A stretch of 15,665 nucleotides of DNA from an uncultured Synergistia bacterium. Its GTDB lineage: Bacteria > Eremiobacterota > SpSt-956 > JAKJGF01. The stretch spans positions 1-15,665 of the forward strand of contig CALARM010000830.1 of NCBI GenBank assembly GCA_937888925.1. The letters are read 5' to 3'. A program made the position numbers and the translations under genes. Below, piece by piece: positions 1 through 5,524 of the stretch (positions within the stretch are counted from its first letter, which is position 1; each line of letters opens with the position of its first letter). The notes under the pieces were generated by a model. That model was not told where the DNA came from and did no database searches. It was given only the letters and a program-made list of their open reading frames with translations.

Positions 1-655
1 CTTCTATAGCTTTTAGTATTTTCTCTATGTCAGTCTTTTCCTCTTCTCTCTTATCCATAGCAGTAACATCATCATCAGGGGAGGGAGAAGGGAGAGGGGA
101 GGATATCATGGGGGGGCAGATCTGATTCTTGATATCTTTTCTTATATTTAATTCTTGATTAGTACATAAATCATGTACCCCCCATGAATTGTGTACAGGT
201 AGGTTTTCTTCAATATTCGAGCCATTATTAACGGGTGTACTTAAATCATGGGCAGTACATGTTTTATGTACCGGGGGAGTACATGATTTATGTTTAACAT
301 CAGGGGAGGGTGTACACGTTTCATGGTTAATGGGGGGAGTACATAATTTCTGGTTATTTATCAGTAAGGTAATAAAACTTCCTTCATTTTCATTTGTTGA
401 TTTTCTTATAGAAATATAACCTTTTTTTGCTAACTGGTTATAAACTCTTGAAATACAATCGTAACGAATATTTAGTTTTTTGGCTAAATATCGACAGCTT
501 AATTCTCTAGTAAAAGAGCTTCTAGCCTCTTCAAATTTGGTTGTTTCATCGGTAATTCCCCATAAGGTTTTTAACTGTAGCTTGGTTAGATTGTCCTGAA
601 AAACCTTCTCGTTTAAAGCTTGTGGGAATGGGATGAATGGATAAGTAATAGACAT
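1..655 (-). CDS. Phage replication initiator, lambda O-like winged helix (3' end outside window)
   Basis: The reading frame opens at ATG 655 and runs leftward without a stop to the window edge, giving 218 codons. Residues about 48-100 look like a winged helix-turn-helix (LAKKLNIRYDCISRVYNQL, then KKGYISI and a beta hairpin). This is the layout of the DNA-binding domain of lambda O and similar phage initiators. Residues about 105-170 are a low-complexity linker with repeated Cys-Thr-Pro, encoded by GTAC-containing DNA repeats. The visible end is acidic and lysine-rich (DKREEEKTDIEKIL). An AAGGA lies about 10 bases before the ATG. Initiators of this kind bind iterons inside their own gene and recruit a helicase or its loader. 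The family call rests on the fold-like pattern and the embedded repeats, not on a search. It is the last visible gene of a leftward operon. Confidence 0.72.
   Translation of the reverse strand, partial: MSITYPFIPFPQALNEKVFQDNLTKLQLKTLWGITDETTKFEEARSSFTRELSCRYLAKKLNIRYDCISRVYNQLAKKGYISIRKSTNENEGSFITLLINNQKLCTPPINHETCTPSPDVKHKSCTPPVHKTCTAHDLSTPVNNGSNIEENLPVHNSWGVHDLCTNQELNIRKDIKNQICPPMISSPLPSPSPDDDVTAMDKREEEKTDIEKILKAIE
161..352. repeat. Iteron cluster inside the initiator gene, candidate replication origin
   Basis: Seven related units built on GTACATGATTTATGTAC begin near 162, 182 (inverted), 237, 255, 279, 312 and 339. The fullest copies (162-178 and 255-271) are near-palindromes bounded by GTAC at both ends. 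Most are flanked by runs of G on the plus strand (C on the coding strand). The units sit in the part of the gene that encodes a flexible linker, as in the lambda O gene. Spacings of 18-33 bases are multiples of three, as coding requires. An origin function is inferred. Confidence 0.6.
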
Positions 656-695
656 GAAAACACTTCCTTTTTAAAATTTTGACGTTTTATCTGGG

Positions 696-763
696 AAGTG
701 GTATAATGATTTTGCTCTGGAGTTCTCCTGTCATAGGGGGAACTTCAATCATTTATACCACTT
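696..763. repeat. Long two-tier inverted repeat upstream of the initiator gene
   Basis: Outer arms are 696-712 and 747-763 (AAGTGGTATAAATGATT type, about 17 bp with one single-base bulge). An inner arm pair lies at 721-728 and 737-744 (AGTTCTCC against GGGGAACT, one wobble). It lies in the untranslated gap between the coiled-coil gene and the leftward initiator. No U-tract follows on the minus strand, so it may be an attenuator or mRNA-processing structure rather than a simple terminator. On the plus strand a T-rich stretch follows at 761-777. Confidence 0.55.
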
Positions 764-804
764 TATTACTCTTTTTTAACTGCTTAATCCAATGATAGCA
801 CCTA

Positions 805-1086
805 TTAAACCTTTGTATCTACTGCCTTAATCTTATTCTCCAGGTCATTAAACACATACCCTATTTCATTAAGCACCTGATTAAAGCGATCTTCTATTTT
901 ATTTTCAATCTTATCAAGGCGGTTATTGATTATTTCTTGGCCTTTTTCCAGACCGTTAACTTTTTCTTCAAGCCTGGACTGACCTACCTTTAACCCGTTA
1001 ACGTCTGTTTTTAATTCCTTTAGTTCTTTCTCAATGACATCCAGTTTTTCCAGTTTATTTAATATAACTTTTAATACTTCTTCCAT
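805..1086 (-). CDS. Small coiled-coil protein, unknown function
   Basis: This 93-residue protein is almost entirely coiled coil, with heptads of I/L/V and many Lys and Glu (LNKLEKLDVIEKELKEL, later NNRLDKIENKIEDRF). A repeated V/L-N-G-L motif (DVNGLKVGQ, KVNGLEKGQ) marks an internal duplication of about 17 residues. It starts 10 bases after the helix-turn-helix gene and is surely cotranscribed with it; AAGGAGAAAATC precedes the ATG. Such short coiled-coil proteins are common in phages of Gram-positive bacteria, where the role is usually unknown. There is no membrane segment or signal peptide. The ORF is confident; the function is not. Confidence 0.75.
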   Translation of the reverse strand: MEEVLKVILNKLEKLDVIEKELKELKTDVNGLKVGQSRLEEKVNGLEKGQEIINNRLDKIENKIEDRFNQVLNEIGYVFNDLENKIKAVDTKV

Positions 1087-1096
1087 GATTTTCTCC

Positions 1097-1423
1097 TTAT
1101 GGTGTGGTAATTTCAGGGGCTGGATTTCCGCCTCTTTCCCTTACAATTTTACCAGGTTCTATGATAAATTTTTTACTTAGATGTGTATAAACAGCTTTAA
1201 TAGAACATCCGTACTTTTCAGCTATTTTATGAGTTCCAATTCCTTTTTCATAAAGCCTTTCCCATTCCTCATAATATTTAGAATACTTTGTTTTGCGTGG
1301 CATGCCGGCTTTATCAAGAAGGTCAAAAACTGCTTGCTTGCTTACCTTGAAATAATCAGCTATTTCTTTGTAAGTTTTTCCTTCTTCCCTTAATTGCTTG
1401 CATATATTCACATCTAATTTCAT
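1097..1423 (-). CDS. Double helix-turn-helix protein, candidate regulator of the divergent promoters
   Basis: The 108-residue protein carries two homeodomain-like helix-turn-helix units. The first is near residues 8-38 (EEGKTYKEIADYFKVSKQAVFDLL), the second near 54-86 (YEKGIGTHKIAEKYGCSIKAVYTHL). The C-terminal 20 residues are basic and then proline-rich. It is the first gene of the leftward operon and starts about 30 bases downstream of the leftward promoter, with AAAGGAT before the ATG. Two DNA-binding units match the paired, mirrored 17-bp sites over both promoters, so autoregulation or a switch function is plausible. That is inference from position. It lacks the look of a classical CI repressor with a C-terminal oligomerisation or peptidase domain. 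Confidence 0.75.
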   Translation of the reverse strand: MKLDVNICKQLREEGKTYKEIADYFKVSKQAVFDLLDKAGMPRKTKYSKYYEEWERLYEKGIGTHKIAEKYGCSIKAVYTHLSKKFIIEPGKIVRERGGNPAPEITTP

Positions 1424-1452
1424 AATTAAGATCCTTTTCTTTTATTTCCTAT

Positions 1453-1482
1453 AGTATATCATAGGTAATTTTCATTAGTCAA
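1453..1482 (-). promoter_or_regulatory. Leftward sigma70-type promoter
   Basis: Read on the minus strand, the -35 TTGACT (1482-1477) is followed by an 18-base spacer and -10 TATACT (1458-1453). Transcription would start near 1446 and serve the helix-turn-helix, coiled-coil and initiator genes. Confidence 0.65.
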
Positions 1483-1610
1483 GTTCTGTTTTTAGTAAAA
1501 TAACGTAAAAATAAAAAGCATTATTTTATTTATTTTTTAGGTGGTTCATTGCATTGTAAATACTATGTTTTTTTAATACAGTGTTTTACTATAAACTTGA
1601 CTAATGAAAA
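1469..1610. promoter_or_regulatory. Mirrored 17-bp operators flanking a 108-base AT-rich spacer
   Basis: TTTTCATTAGTCAAGTT at 1469-1485 recurs exactly as its inverse at 1594-1610. Weaker symmetry continues inward (TAGTAAAA at 1493-1500 against TTTTACTA at 1584-1591). Each copy overlaps a -35 box (TTGACT) and part of the spacer of one of the two divergent promoters. A repressor bound here would block both promoters. The spacer is rich in A/T runs, which suits DNA looping. Confidence 0.6.
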
Positions 1611-1625
1611 ATAGTATGGTATTAT
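1597..1625 (+). promoter_or_regulatory. Rightward sigma70-type promoter
   Basis: TTGACT (1597-1602), a 17-base spacer and TATTAT (1620-1625) form a strong promoter. The start would fall near 1632, at the left end of the purine-rich structured stretch. It is the best promoter seen for the rightward gene train. Confidence 0.7.
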
Positions 1626-1631
1626 AATAAT

Positions 1632-1890
1632 CAAGGGGAGGACAAAAGGGAGAGCAAAAGGAGCGGGAAAAACGATGGTTACGGGGTGGGTAGAGCCGGC
1701 CTGAACCCCTGGCAAAGATAGAGATAGCCAGTGGGAAGCGAACGAAAGTGAAGGCTACTCACGAACCAACGGAAAAAGGGAAGGAGGAAAGAGCAAGACA
1801 GAGTAACGAAGGCTAAAATGCAAATCAGACCCGGGTACGAACCAGGTCTGAAATGTGAGGTAAGAAACCTCAAAATACGAACCAATCAAA
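1632..1890 (+). ncRNA. Candidate structured RNA or long structured leader
   Basis: About 260 bases after the rightward promoter carry no good ORF, are poor in T and richer in G than the surroundings, and fold into a series of hairpins. Pairs seen by eye: GGGGT 1683-1687 with ACCCC 1705-1709; TGGC 1710-1713 with GCCA 1727-1730, or TAGCC 1725-1729 with GGCTA 1753-1757; TCAGACC 1825-1831 with GGTCTGA 1845-1851; TGAGGT 1856-1861 with ACCTCA 1867-1872. TGGTT at 1676-1680 could pair at long range with AACCA. The octamer ACGAACCA occurs three times (1761, 1837, 1877), once in a hairpin loop. No rho-independent terminator separates it from the SWIM gene, so it may be a leader RNA or be processed. I do not recognise the family. 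Confidence 0.5.
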
Positions 1891-1917
1891 TAATACCATA
1901 AGAAAGGGGATAAGACA

Positions 1918-2247
1918 ATGGTAAACACTTATAGCAAAAGCGGTCAGCTTATACGATGGAAGTCATACGAGAAAGACAGATTTAATCTTATAACTTCAAG
2001 ATGGAATAACGGTTACATAGTCCTTAATCTTGGAACCGGCAAAAAGGGGATAAGACAGTATAACGTAACGAAGGACACTGTAACAGGAGAAGTTCACTGT
2101 AACTGCCATGACCATATAGAAAACAATTCAATCTGCAAGCATATGATTTCAGTATGGAATTACAATAAACAACCGCAGGCAGAAGCAAAACAGCAGGAAA
2201 AAGCAGAAAGAGAAGCAAGAGTAAAGGCAGCTATTGCCAGATGGTAA
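1918..2247 (+). CDS. Small stand-alone SWIM zinc-finger protein
   Basis: The 109-residue protein has the SWIM pattern C61-x-C63, then nine residues, then C73-x-H75. Just before it are short beta-rich segments with conserved-looking Trp and Arg (RWKSYEKDRF, SRWNNGYIVLNL), as in SWIM domains that read DNA or mediate protein contacts. The tail from about residue 83 is a charged Ala/Lys/Glu helix. SWIM fingers usually belong to large SNF2 helicases, MULE transposases or Rad52-paralogue partners. A free-standing small version in a phage fits a DNA-binding accessory protein, which is inference. It is the first gene after the structured leader; AGGGG precedes the ATG by about ten bases. The 15 bases just before the ATG recur exactly at 2043-2057 inside the gene. 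Confidence 0.8.
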   Translation: MVNTYSKSGQLIRWKSYEKDRFNLITSRWNNGYIVLNLGTGKKGIRQYNVTKDTVTGEVHCNCHDHIENNSICKHMISVWNYNKQPQAEAKQQEKAEREARVKAAIARW

Positions 2248-2257
2248 GGTAAGAAGT

Positions 2258-2277
2258 GGGCAGGGTAACACCTGCCC
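2258..2277 (+). terminator. Intergenic hairpin, terminator or attenuator
   Basis: GGGCAGG (2258-2264) pairs with CCTGCCC (2271-2277) around a 6-base loop and is followed by TTTAAATTT, a short imperfect U-tract. It lies 10 bases after the SWIM stop codon. Confidence 0.5.
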
Positions 2278-2304
2278 TTTAAATTTATAAAGGAGTGATA
2301 CACG

Positions 2305-2457
2305 ATGCCAGGGTTCGAAAGAGATATACCAGATTATACGGAAGATATGAGCTATGAAGAATATGAAAGATATGAAAGGGAAAGACTGGAACAGGAAAAG
2401 CCGGATGTAATGACACCGGCACAGATAGAAATTTTCTTCCAGGATGTGCCATTCTAA
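2305..2457 (+). CDS. Small acidic protein, unknown
   Basis: This 50-residue ORF has a good ribosome binding site (AAGGAGTGATACACG) and sits between two confident genes in the same direction. It is rich in Tyr and Glu, with a repeated YE/EYERYERERLEQE segment that should be helical, then a C-terminal TPAQIEIFFQDVPF. Nothing in it is diagnostic of a known family. Spacing and the binding site support translation; the function is unknown. Confidence 0.6.
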   Translation: MPGFERDIPDYTEDMSYEEYERYERERLEQEKPDVMTPAQIEIFFQDVPF

Positions 2458-2520
2458 AGGATAGATAACAGGGGGCTATTCTGGAGGTACCGGAGGCCCT
2501 CTTTTAGGAGTTGACCATAG

Positions 2521-2781
2521 ATGCAAGCTATAAAAGAAACCGGCACTTTAAGAAGTGAAGTTATGTTTACAGGTGAGTTCTTCCCGGAAGAATTCCTTTC
2601 AGTCTATTATGACAAGTTAGGTGATTGGTGTTTAAGGGGAGCAGTGAGCGAATACATTAATTATCAGTTATCAGAAGAAGATCTTCTTTCTGAATTTAAG
2701 GTTTATGTGATATGGGTTAACTCCTACAGGCCGGAAAGCCTTATGTTTAAAGGCCAGTTTAAGAAATTCTTTATCACATAG
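2521..2781 (+). CDS. Hypothetical protein, 86 residues
   Basis: A compact soluble protein with alternating aromatic and acidic residues (EFFPEEFLSVYYDKLGDW, then YINYQLSEEDLLSEFKVYVIWV). It has no cysteine motif, no signal peptide and no convincing membrane helix. An AGGAG lies 10 bases before the ATG, in a short gap with a weak GC-rich hairpin (2471-2505) followed by TTTT. I do not recognise the family. It belongs to the rightward train of small early genes, which in phages often encode host-takeover or regulatory proteins. Confidence 0.65.
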   Translation: MQAIKETGTLRSEVMFTGEFFPEEFLSVYYDKLGDWCLRGAVSEYINYQLSEEDLLSEFKVYVIWVNSYRPESLMFKGQFKKFFIT

Positions 2782-2819
2782 ACCTGGAAAGATGCCAGAT
2801 GAAAAGGAGATAAAAAGAT

Positions 2820-2984
2820 ATGTATATACCCTTTAACAGAGCAAAGCAAAGGAGATATTACACCGGCTTATTCAGGAAGTTCCTATCCTGGAATATGGAT
2901 GAACTGGAACTGACAGCAGAAGAGAAACAGGAAATAACAGAAGTATTTCAAGCTTTCATAGAGGCTTTAGAGAAATGTAAATAA
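2820..2984 (+). CDS. Small basic/helical protein, unknown
   Basis: The 54-residue ORF begins at ATG 2820 after AAAAGGAGATAAAAAG. The N-terminal half is basic and aromatic (FNRAKQRRYYTGLFRKFLSW); the C-terminal half is an acidic amphipathic helix (ELTAEEKQEITEVFQAFIEAL). This charge split suits a small nucleic-acid or protein-binding adaptor, but no family is recognised. It ends just before a 13-bp hairpin. Confidence 0.6.
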   Translation: MYIPFNRAKQRRYYTGLFRKFLSWNMDELELTAEEKQEITEVFQAFIEALEKCK

Positions 2985-2989
2985 ATTTC

Positions 2990-3020
2990 GGCAATAGGCT
3001 CCCACTCGGAGCCTATTGCC
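2990..3020. terminator. Perfect 13-bp intergenic hairpin without U-tract
   Basis: GGCAATAGGCTCC (2990-3002) and GGAGCCTATTGCC (3008-3020) pair perfectly around CACTC. On the plus strand it runs straight into the AGGAGGG ribosome binding site of the next gene, so it cannot be a standard rho-independent terminator there. It could be a stability, processing or translation-control element. Confidence 0.5.
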
Positions 3021-3036
3021 ATAGGAGGGATGACAG

Positions 3037-3243
3037 GTGATAAAGCCACAGGATTTAAAGCCAGGGCAAGACCAATACATTAAATTCTATTCCCGGATTA
3101 TGAGGAAATCCCTGTATCAGTATGATTATAGAGACTATAACGGAAAGCTTTATTCCGGTACCGGCGTAACACTGGCACAGGCAAAAGTGAGAGTATTAAA
3201 AGAAAGGATGGATGACAAATGTCAAACGGCAAATTCACAATAG
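3037..3243 (+). CDS. Small protein with GTG start, coupled to the annealing-protein gene
   Basis: GTG 3037 is chosen because AGGAGGG lies seven bases upstream; the nearby ATG at 3030 gives only a 17-codon frame. The 68-residue basic product has two short Tyr-rich strands (DQYIKFYSRIMRKSLYQYDY, then YNGKLYSGTGVTLAQAKVRVL). The second segment (strand, turn, GVTLAQAK helix) resembles small AP2/integrase-arm-like or RelE-type beta-beta-alpha pieces, but the match is too short to name. Its last 25 bases overlap the start of the Rad52/ERF-like gene, so the two are translationally coupled. Confidence 0.6.
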   Translation: MIKPQDLKPGQDQYIKFYSRIMRKSLYQYDYRDYNGKLYSGTGVTLAQAKVRVLKERMDDKCQTANSQ

Positions 3244-3752
3244 GGGACATAGCAAGGATAGTTAAAGAGGTTGCTACGACTGCCACAGAATTAAATGACA
3301 GTCAGAAACAGGCTTTACTTCATCAGGCAAAGCGACTGGAATCTATTCCACAGATACAGGGGACAGGGGAGGCATTAACCAGGCCTTTTCCACAGACTGA
3401 GATTAAATATCGTAAAGGTTGTAACGGTAAACAGCTTTCCTATGTTGAGACACATAATGTTATAGAAAGGCTTAATGAAGTGTTTAAATATCAATGGTCA
3501 TGGCAGATAATTGATTATACTGTCGAAGAAAAGCAGGTATACTGCAGGGGAATGTTAACCGTAAGTGTTGACGATCAGGCTGTAGTTAAGGAAGGTTTTG
3601 GAGGAAAAACCAGATCCGGCGAAATTGGAGATGATTTAAAATCTGCTTCATCCGACGCATTAAAAAAGGCCAGTACCTTATTAGGAATAGGATTACATCT
3701 CTATAGGGATAAAGGGAATTGCAATAATAGGACTGCACCGGCAAGACAGTAA
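3219..3752 (+). CDS. Rad52/ERF-superfamily single-strand annealing protein
   Basis: The 177-residue protein shows the core pattern of the Rad52/Sak/DdrA-like annealing superfamily. A helix LSYVETHNVIERLNEVF (about residues 72-88) is followed by a Trp-rich strand (YQWSWQIID), a beta sheet with VYCRGMLTVSV, then GFGGKT and the signature DDLKSASSDALKKASTLLG, ending IGLHLYRD. Phage members bind single-stranded DNA as rings and anneal complementary strands during replication and recombination. The acidic-free N-terminus (1-50) is probably an extra helical segment. The annealing core occupies nearly the whole protein, so this is a short, Sak-like version. It overlaps the upstream gene by 25 bases and is part of the replication/recombination set with the ssDNA-binding protein and loader. 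Confidence 0.8.
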   Translation: MSNGKFTIGDIARIVKEVATTATELNDSQKQALLHQAKRLESIPQIQGTGEALTRPFPQTEIKYRKGCNGKQLSYVETHNVIERLNEVFKYQWSWQIIDYTVEEKQVYCRGMLTVSVDDQAVVKEGFGGKTRSGEIGDDLKSASSDALKKASTLLGIGLHLYRDKGNCNNRTAPARQ

Positions 3753-3762
3753 CCAGGAACCA

Positions 3763-3786
3763 GGGAGAAGGCCTTTACCTTTTCCC
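3763..3786 (+). terminator. Hairpin after the annealing-protein gene
   Basis: GGGAGAAGG (3763-3771) pairs with CCTTTTCCC (3778-3786) with one G-U, around CCTTTA. No U-tract follows. From about 3790 to 3900 the DNA is very AT-rich and holds no gene that I can see. Confidence 0.45.
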
Positions 3787-3923
3787 TTCTGACTGCTTAT
3801 TCAGAATAAACTATTTAATATATAATAAACATTATAATTTATATTTATAAAAACTTACAGGATTTTACTTTTATACTATAGAATTTTATCTTACCTTGTA
3901 TATAGAAAGGATGATTTTACAAG

Positions 3924-4110
3924 ATGTTAGAGGCAAAAAGACTTAACATAACGGAAAGGGCTGATGTAATTTTCGGGGGGGGGGGGGGGGGAAAAAAAAA
4001 AAAAATAAAAAAGAAGAGAAGGGGTTTTGGTGGGGGGGGGGGGGGGGGGGGGGGTAAAAAACACCTGCAGGACTGGCACGGAGGCCGGGAAAGTGGGTGA
4101 TGTGTTCTGA
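3924..4110 (+). pseudogene. Small gene broken by a homopolymer block
   Basis: ATG 3924 follows AAAGGATGATTTTACAAG and opens a plausible N-terminus, MLEAKRLNITERADVIF. The frame then enters 17 G, 14 A and later 23 G. Beyond the block a frame ending at TGA 4108-4110 reads VKNTCRTGTEAGKVGDVF. Start and stop are out of phase by one base. The two clean halves suggest one short protein of perhaps 50-60 residues whose middle was replaced or garbled. No function can be assigned. The damage is probably technical and not biological. Confidence 0.5.
3975..4054. other. Poly-G/poly-A low-complexity block, probable artefact
   Basis: Seventeen G (3975-3991), fourteen A (3992-4005), an A/G-rich bridge, then twenty-three G (4032-4054). 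Nothing else in the window resembles it. Long G runs are a known failure product of two-colour short-read chemistry and of gap filling. Confidence 0.75.
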
Positions 4111-4158
4111 TAAATAACCCCTATTTTTCAAGATTATCAGAAGGAGAGATTATAATAA

Positions 4159-4695
4159 ATGACAGGTTGTAGCTATAAAACAAAAGATTTTTATGGATTC
4201 TTATTATACATAGATGAAATTAATAAAATTAAAAGGAGCGGACTTGATAAAATGACAATGAAAGAGCAGGAAGAAAAGTTATCAGAGAATTGGAAGAAAT
4301 TTCAGGAGGAGCAGGAGGAGCAGGAGAATACAAAGCAACCAGAGCAGGAGCAGAAAAATAAAGCAAAATGTATCTTCGATACATGGCCGGAAAATCTGAG
4401 AATATTTTTTAAAGACAGAGGAACCCAGGATTTTTTTAGTGATTTTTTTATTTATAAACTGGATGATATAAAAGTGGAAAATGAAAAAATACCTGAACCA
4501 TCAGAAATAACTTCTTTATGCAGGAATTATGCTTATAGTGGTTTTGACGCGGGCTTATTAATCGGTTATGCTTTTTCTCGTTACCTTGATAAACCATTAC
4601 AGAAATTTAGAGATGAAGCCGAAAGAATATCAAAACATGAATTAAAGAGTATTAAAGAATTAACAGAGCAATGGAATAAAGATTGCCGTATATAA
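4159..4695 (+). CDS. Hypothetical protein with Glu/Gln-rich coiled coil
   Basis: The 178-residue protein has a short N-terminal segment, then a highly charged Glu/Gln/Lys stretch at about residues 33-68 (KLSENWKKFQEEQEEQ and similar), then a folded-looking C-terminal region with aromatic clusters (WPENLRIFFKDRGTQDFF, later YAYSGFDAGLLIGYAFSRYL) and a final amphipathic helix. The stretch around residues 126-144 is hydrophobic but has internal polar residues, so a membrane segment is unlikely. AAGGAGAG lies 12 bases before the ATG, a long spacing; in-frame ATGs at 4252 and 4258 are alternative starts. I do not recognise the family. Confidence 0.65.
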   Translation: MTGCSYKTKDFYGFLLYIDEINKIKRSGLDKMTMKEQEEKLSENWKKFQEEQEEQENTKQPEQEQKNKAKCIFDTWPENLRIFFKDRGTQDFFSDFFIYKLDDIKVENEKIPEPSEITSLCRNYAYSGFDAGLLIGYAFSRYLDKPLQKFRDEAERISKHELKSIKELTEQWNKDCRI

Positions 4696-4703
4696 TAGAT
4701 GGC

Positions 4704-4755
4704 CAGGGGAGCCGGAAGAGAGAGAAGGAGATCTTCTTTTCTGCCCTGCTCCCTG
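4704..4755. terminator. Long imperfect intergenic hairpin (first 33-bp repeat copy)
   Basis: CAGGGGAGC (4704-4712) pairs with GCTCCCTG (4748-4755) with one bulged G. It encloses GAAG/CTTC-type pairing inside the repeated 33-bp block. AAAATTT follows, which is not a strong U-tract. Confidence 0.4.
4710..4742 (+). repeat. 33-bp direct repeat, copy 1 (copy 2 at 5161-5193)
   Basis: The 33 bases starting AGCCGGAAGAGAGAGAAGG are identical at 4710-4742 and 5161-5193, both between genes. Outside the block the flanks differ, which points to a mobile or duplicated regulatory hairpin, or duplication of a gene junction. Confidence 0.8.
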
Positions 4756-4784
4756 AAAATTTGCAATAGAAGGAGAGATTAATT

Positions 4785-5153
4785 ATGGAATTCAATGATA
4801 TGGAATTAGATGATGAATTTTTTGATAAATTATTAATTGGTATAAAGATAGAGAAAAATCAGAAAGAAATAGAGAAAAATCAGAAAGAAATAGTTGAAAT
4901 ACGTAAAGTTATTGAAAGAGAGGAAAAAAATATAGTTGATGCAGAAGAAGAATTAACTAAAATATGGGTAAGAAAGAAGCAAATAGAAGTTTTTAGTATC
5001 TTACATTCTCATTCAGTATATACTGTTGTAAATTTATATAGTTCTCATATGTTTATAGGAGGGACAGCAACGCCAATAATAAAACTGTCTATTGTATTAT
5101 ATGAAATCCTGGGAAAAGAAATAGCAGAAAATTTAAAGACTCTTGTTGAATAA
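4785..5153 (+). CDS. Coiled-coil protein with tandem heptad repeat, unknown
   Basis: The 122-residue protein begins acidic (MEFNDMELDDEFFDKLL), then has a perfect seven-residue tandem repeat IEKNQKE, encoded by a 21-base tandem repeat near 4849-4891, leading into a coiled coil to about residue 66. Residues 70-122 look globular and hydrophobic (VYTVVNLYSSHMFIGG, PIIKLSIVLYEIL), possibly a short hairpin or amphipathic membrane-associated region. AAGGAGAG precedes the ATG. The 21-base repeat can change copy number by slippage. No family is recognised. Confidence 0.65.
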   Translation: MEFNDMELDDEFFDKLLIGIKIEKNQKEIEKNQKEIVEIRKVIEREEKNIVDAEEELTKIWVRKKQIEVFSILHSHSVYTVVNLYSSHMFIGGTATPIIKLSIVLYEILGKEIAENLKTLVE

Positions 5154-5160
5154 AAAAAAC

Positions 5161-5199
5161 AGCCGGAAGAGAGAGAAGGAGATCTTCTTTTCTCTCTTC
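5161..5199. terminator. Hairpin carrying the second 33-bp repeat copy
   Basis: GAAGAGAGA (5166-5174) pairs with TCTCTCTTC (5191-5199), with an inner GAAG (5175-5178)/CTTC (5184-5187) stem and a small TTT bulge. It is a stronger stem than copy 1 because the right flank completes it. No U-tract follows. Confidence 0.45.
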
Positions 5200-5227
5200 T
5201 ACTGCCCAGGGCGAAGGGGAGGAAATT

Positions 5228-5524
5228 ATGGAACCGGGAATATATCTGAAGTGTGAAGCTGGAGAAAGATATTTTAATAGTGTTCAGGATTTAAGAAGGG
5301 CAATAGGAGCGGAAAATTTATCACATCCAAACCTGTGGAGTTTAAACATGTGGGAGCTTATCCTTTTTTATACAGAAGTGATAATGAAGGAAAGGAAAGC
5401 GGTGATAACTTTTGTATCGAGATTGAAGTATATAGTGAATTTTTATATAGATGCCAATGAAGAAAAAATACATCCCATGATTGCCTGGAGAGCGGAAAGG
5501 CACGGACAGTTAAAATTATTTTAA
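5228..5524 (+). CDS. Hypothetical protein, 98 residues
   Basis: GGGGAGG sits seven bases before the ATG, a strong site. The product is a mixed alpha/beta soluble protein. The N-terminal part (GIYLKCEAGERYFNSVQDLRRAIG) looks like a beta hairpin plus helix. Two Trp-rich helices follow (LWSLNMWELILFYTEVI), then a basic stretch (KERKAVITFVSRLKYIV) and a His/Arg C-terminus. No known family is recognised. The 14-base leader motif CCCAGGGCGAAGGG upstream (5205-5218) recurs before the next gene (5538-5551), so the two genes share a 5' control module. Confidence 0.65.
   Translation: MEPGIYLKCEAGERYFNSVQDLRRAIGAENLSHPNLWSLNMWELILFYTEVIMKERKAVITFVSRLKYIVNFYIDANEEKIHPMIAWRAERHGQLKLF

Noticed and set aside
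161..352. CRISPR-like array of repeats
   Set aside because: Spacing is irregular (18-33 bases), units vary and are partly inverted, and the stretch is inside an open reading frame.
1679..1885. 68-residue leftward ORF opposite the structured-RNA candidate
   Set aside because: It exists because the plus strand is poor in T. It has no ribosome binding site and lies antisense to a promoter-driven leader.
2308..2330. GGTTCGAA word resembling a tRNA T-arm
   Set aside because: No matching acceptor, D or anticodon stems surround it, and it lies in a small coding region.
3753..3923. Promoter in the AT-rich stretch after the annealing gene
   Set aside because: TATACT near 3880 has no -35 partner at 16-18 bases; AT-richness alone is not enough.
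3943..4131. Leftward ORF rich in Pro and Phe
   Set aside because: It is only the translation of the poly-G/poly-A block in reverse.
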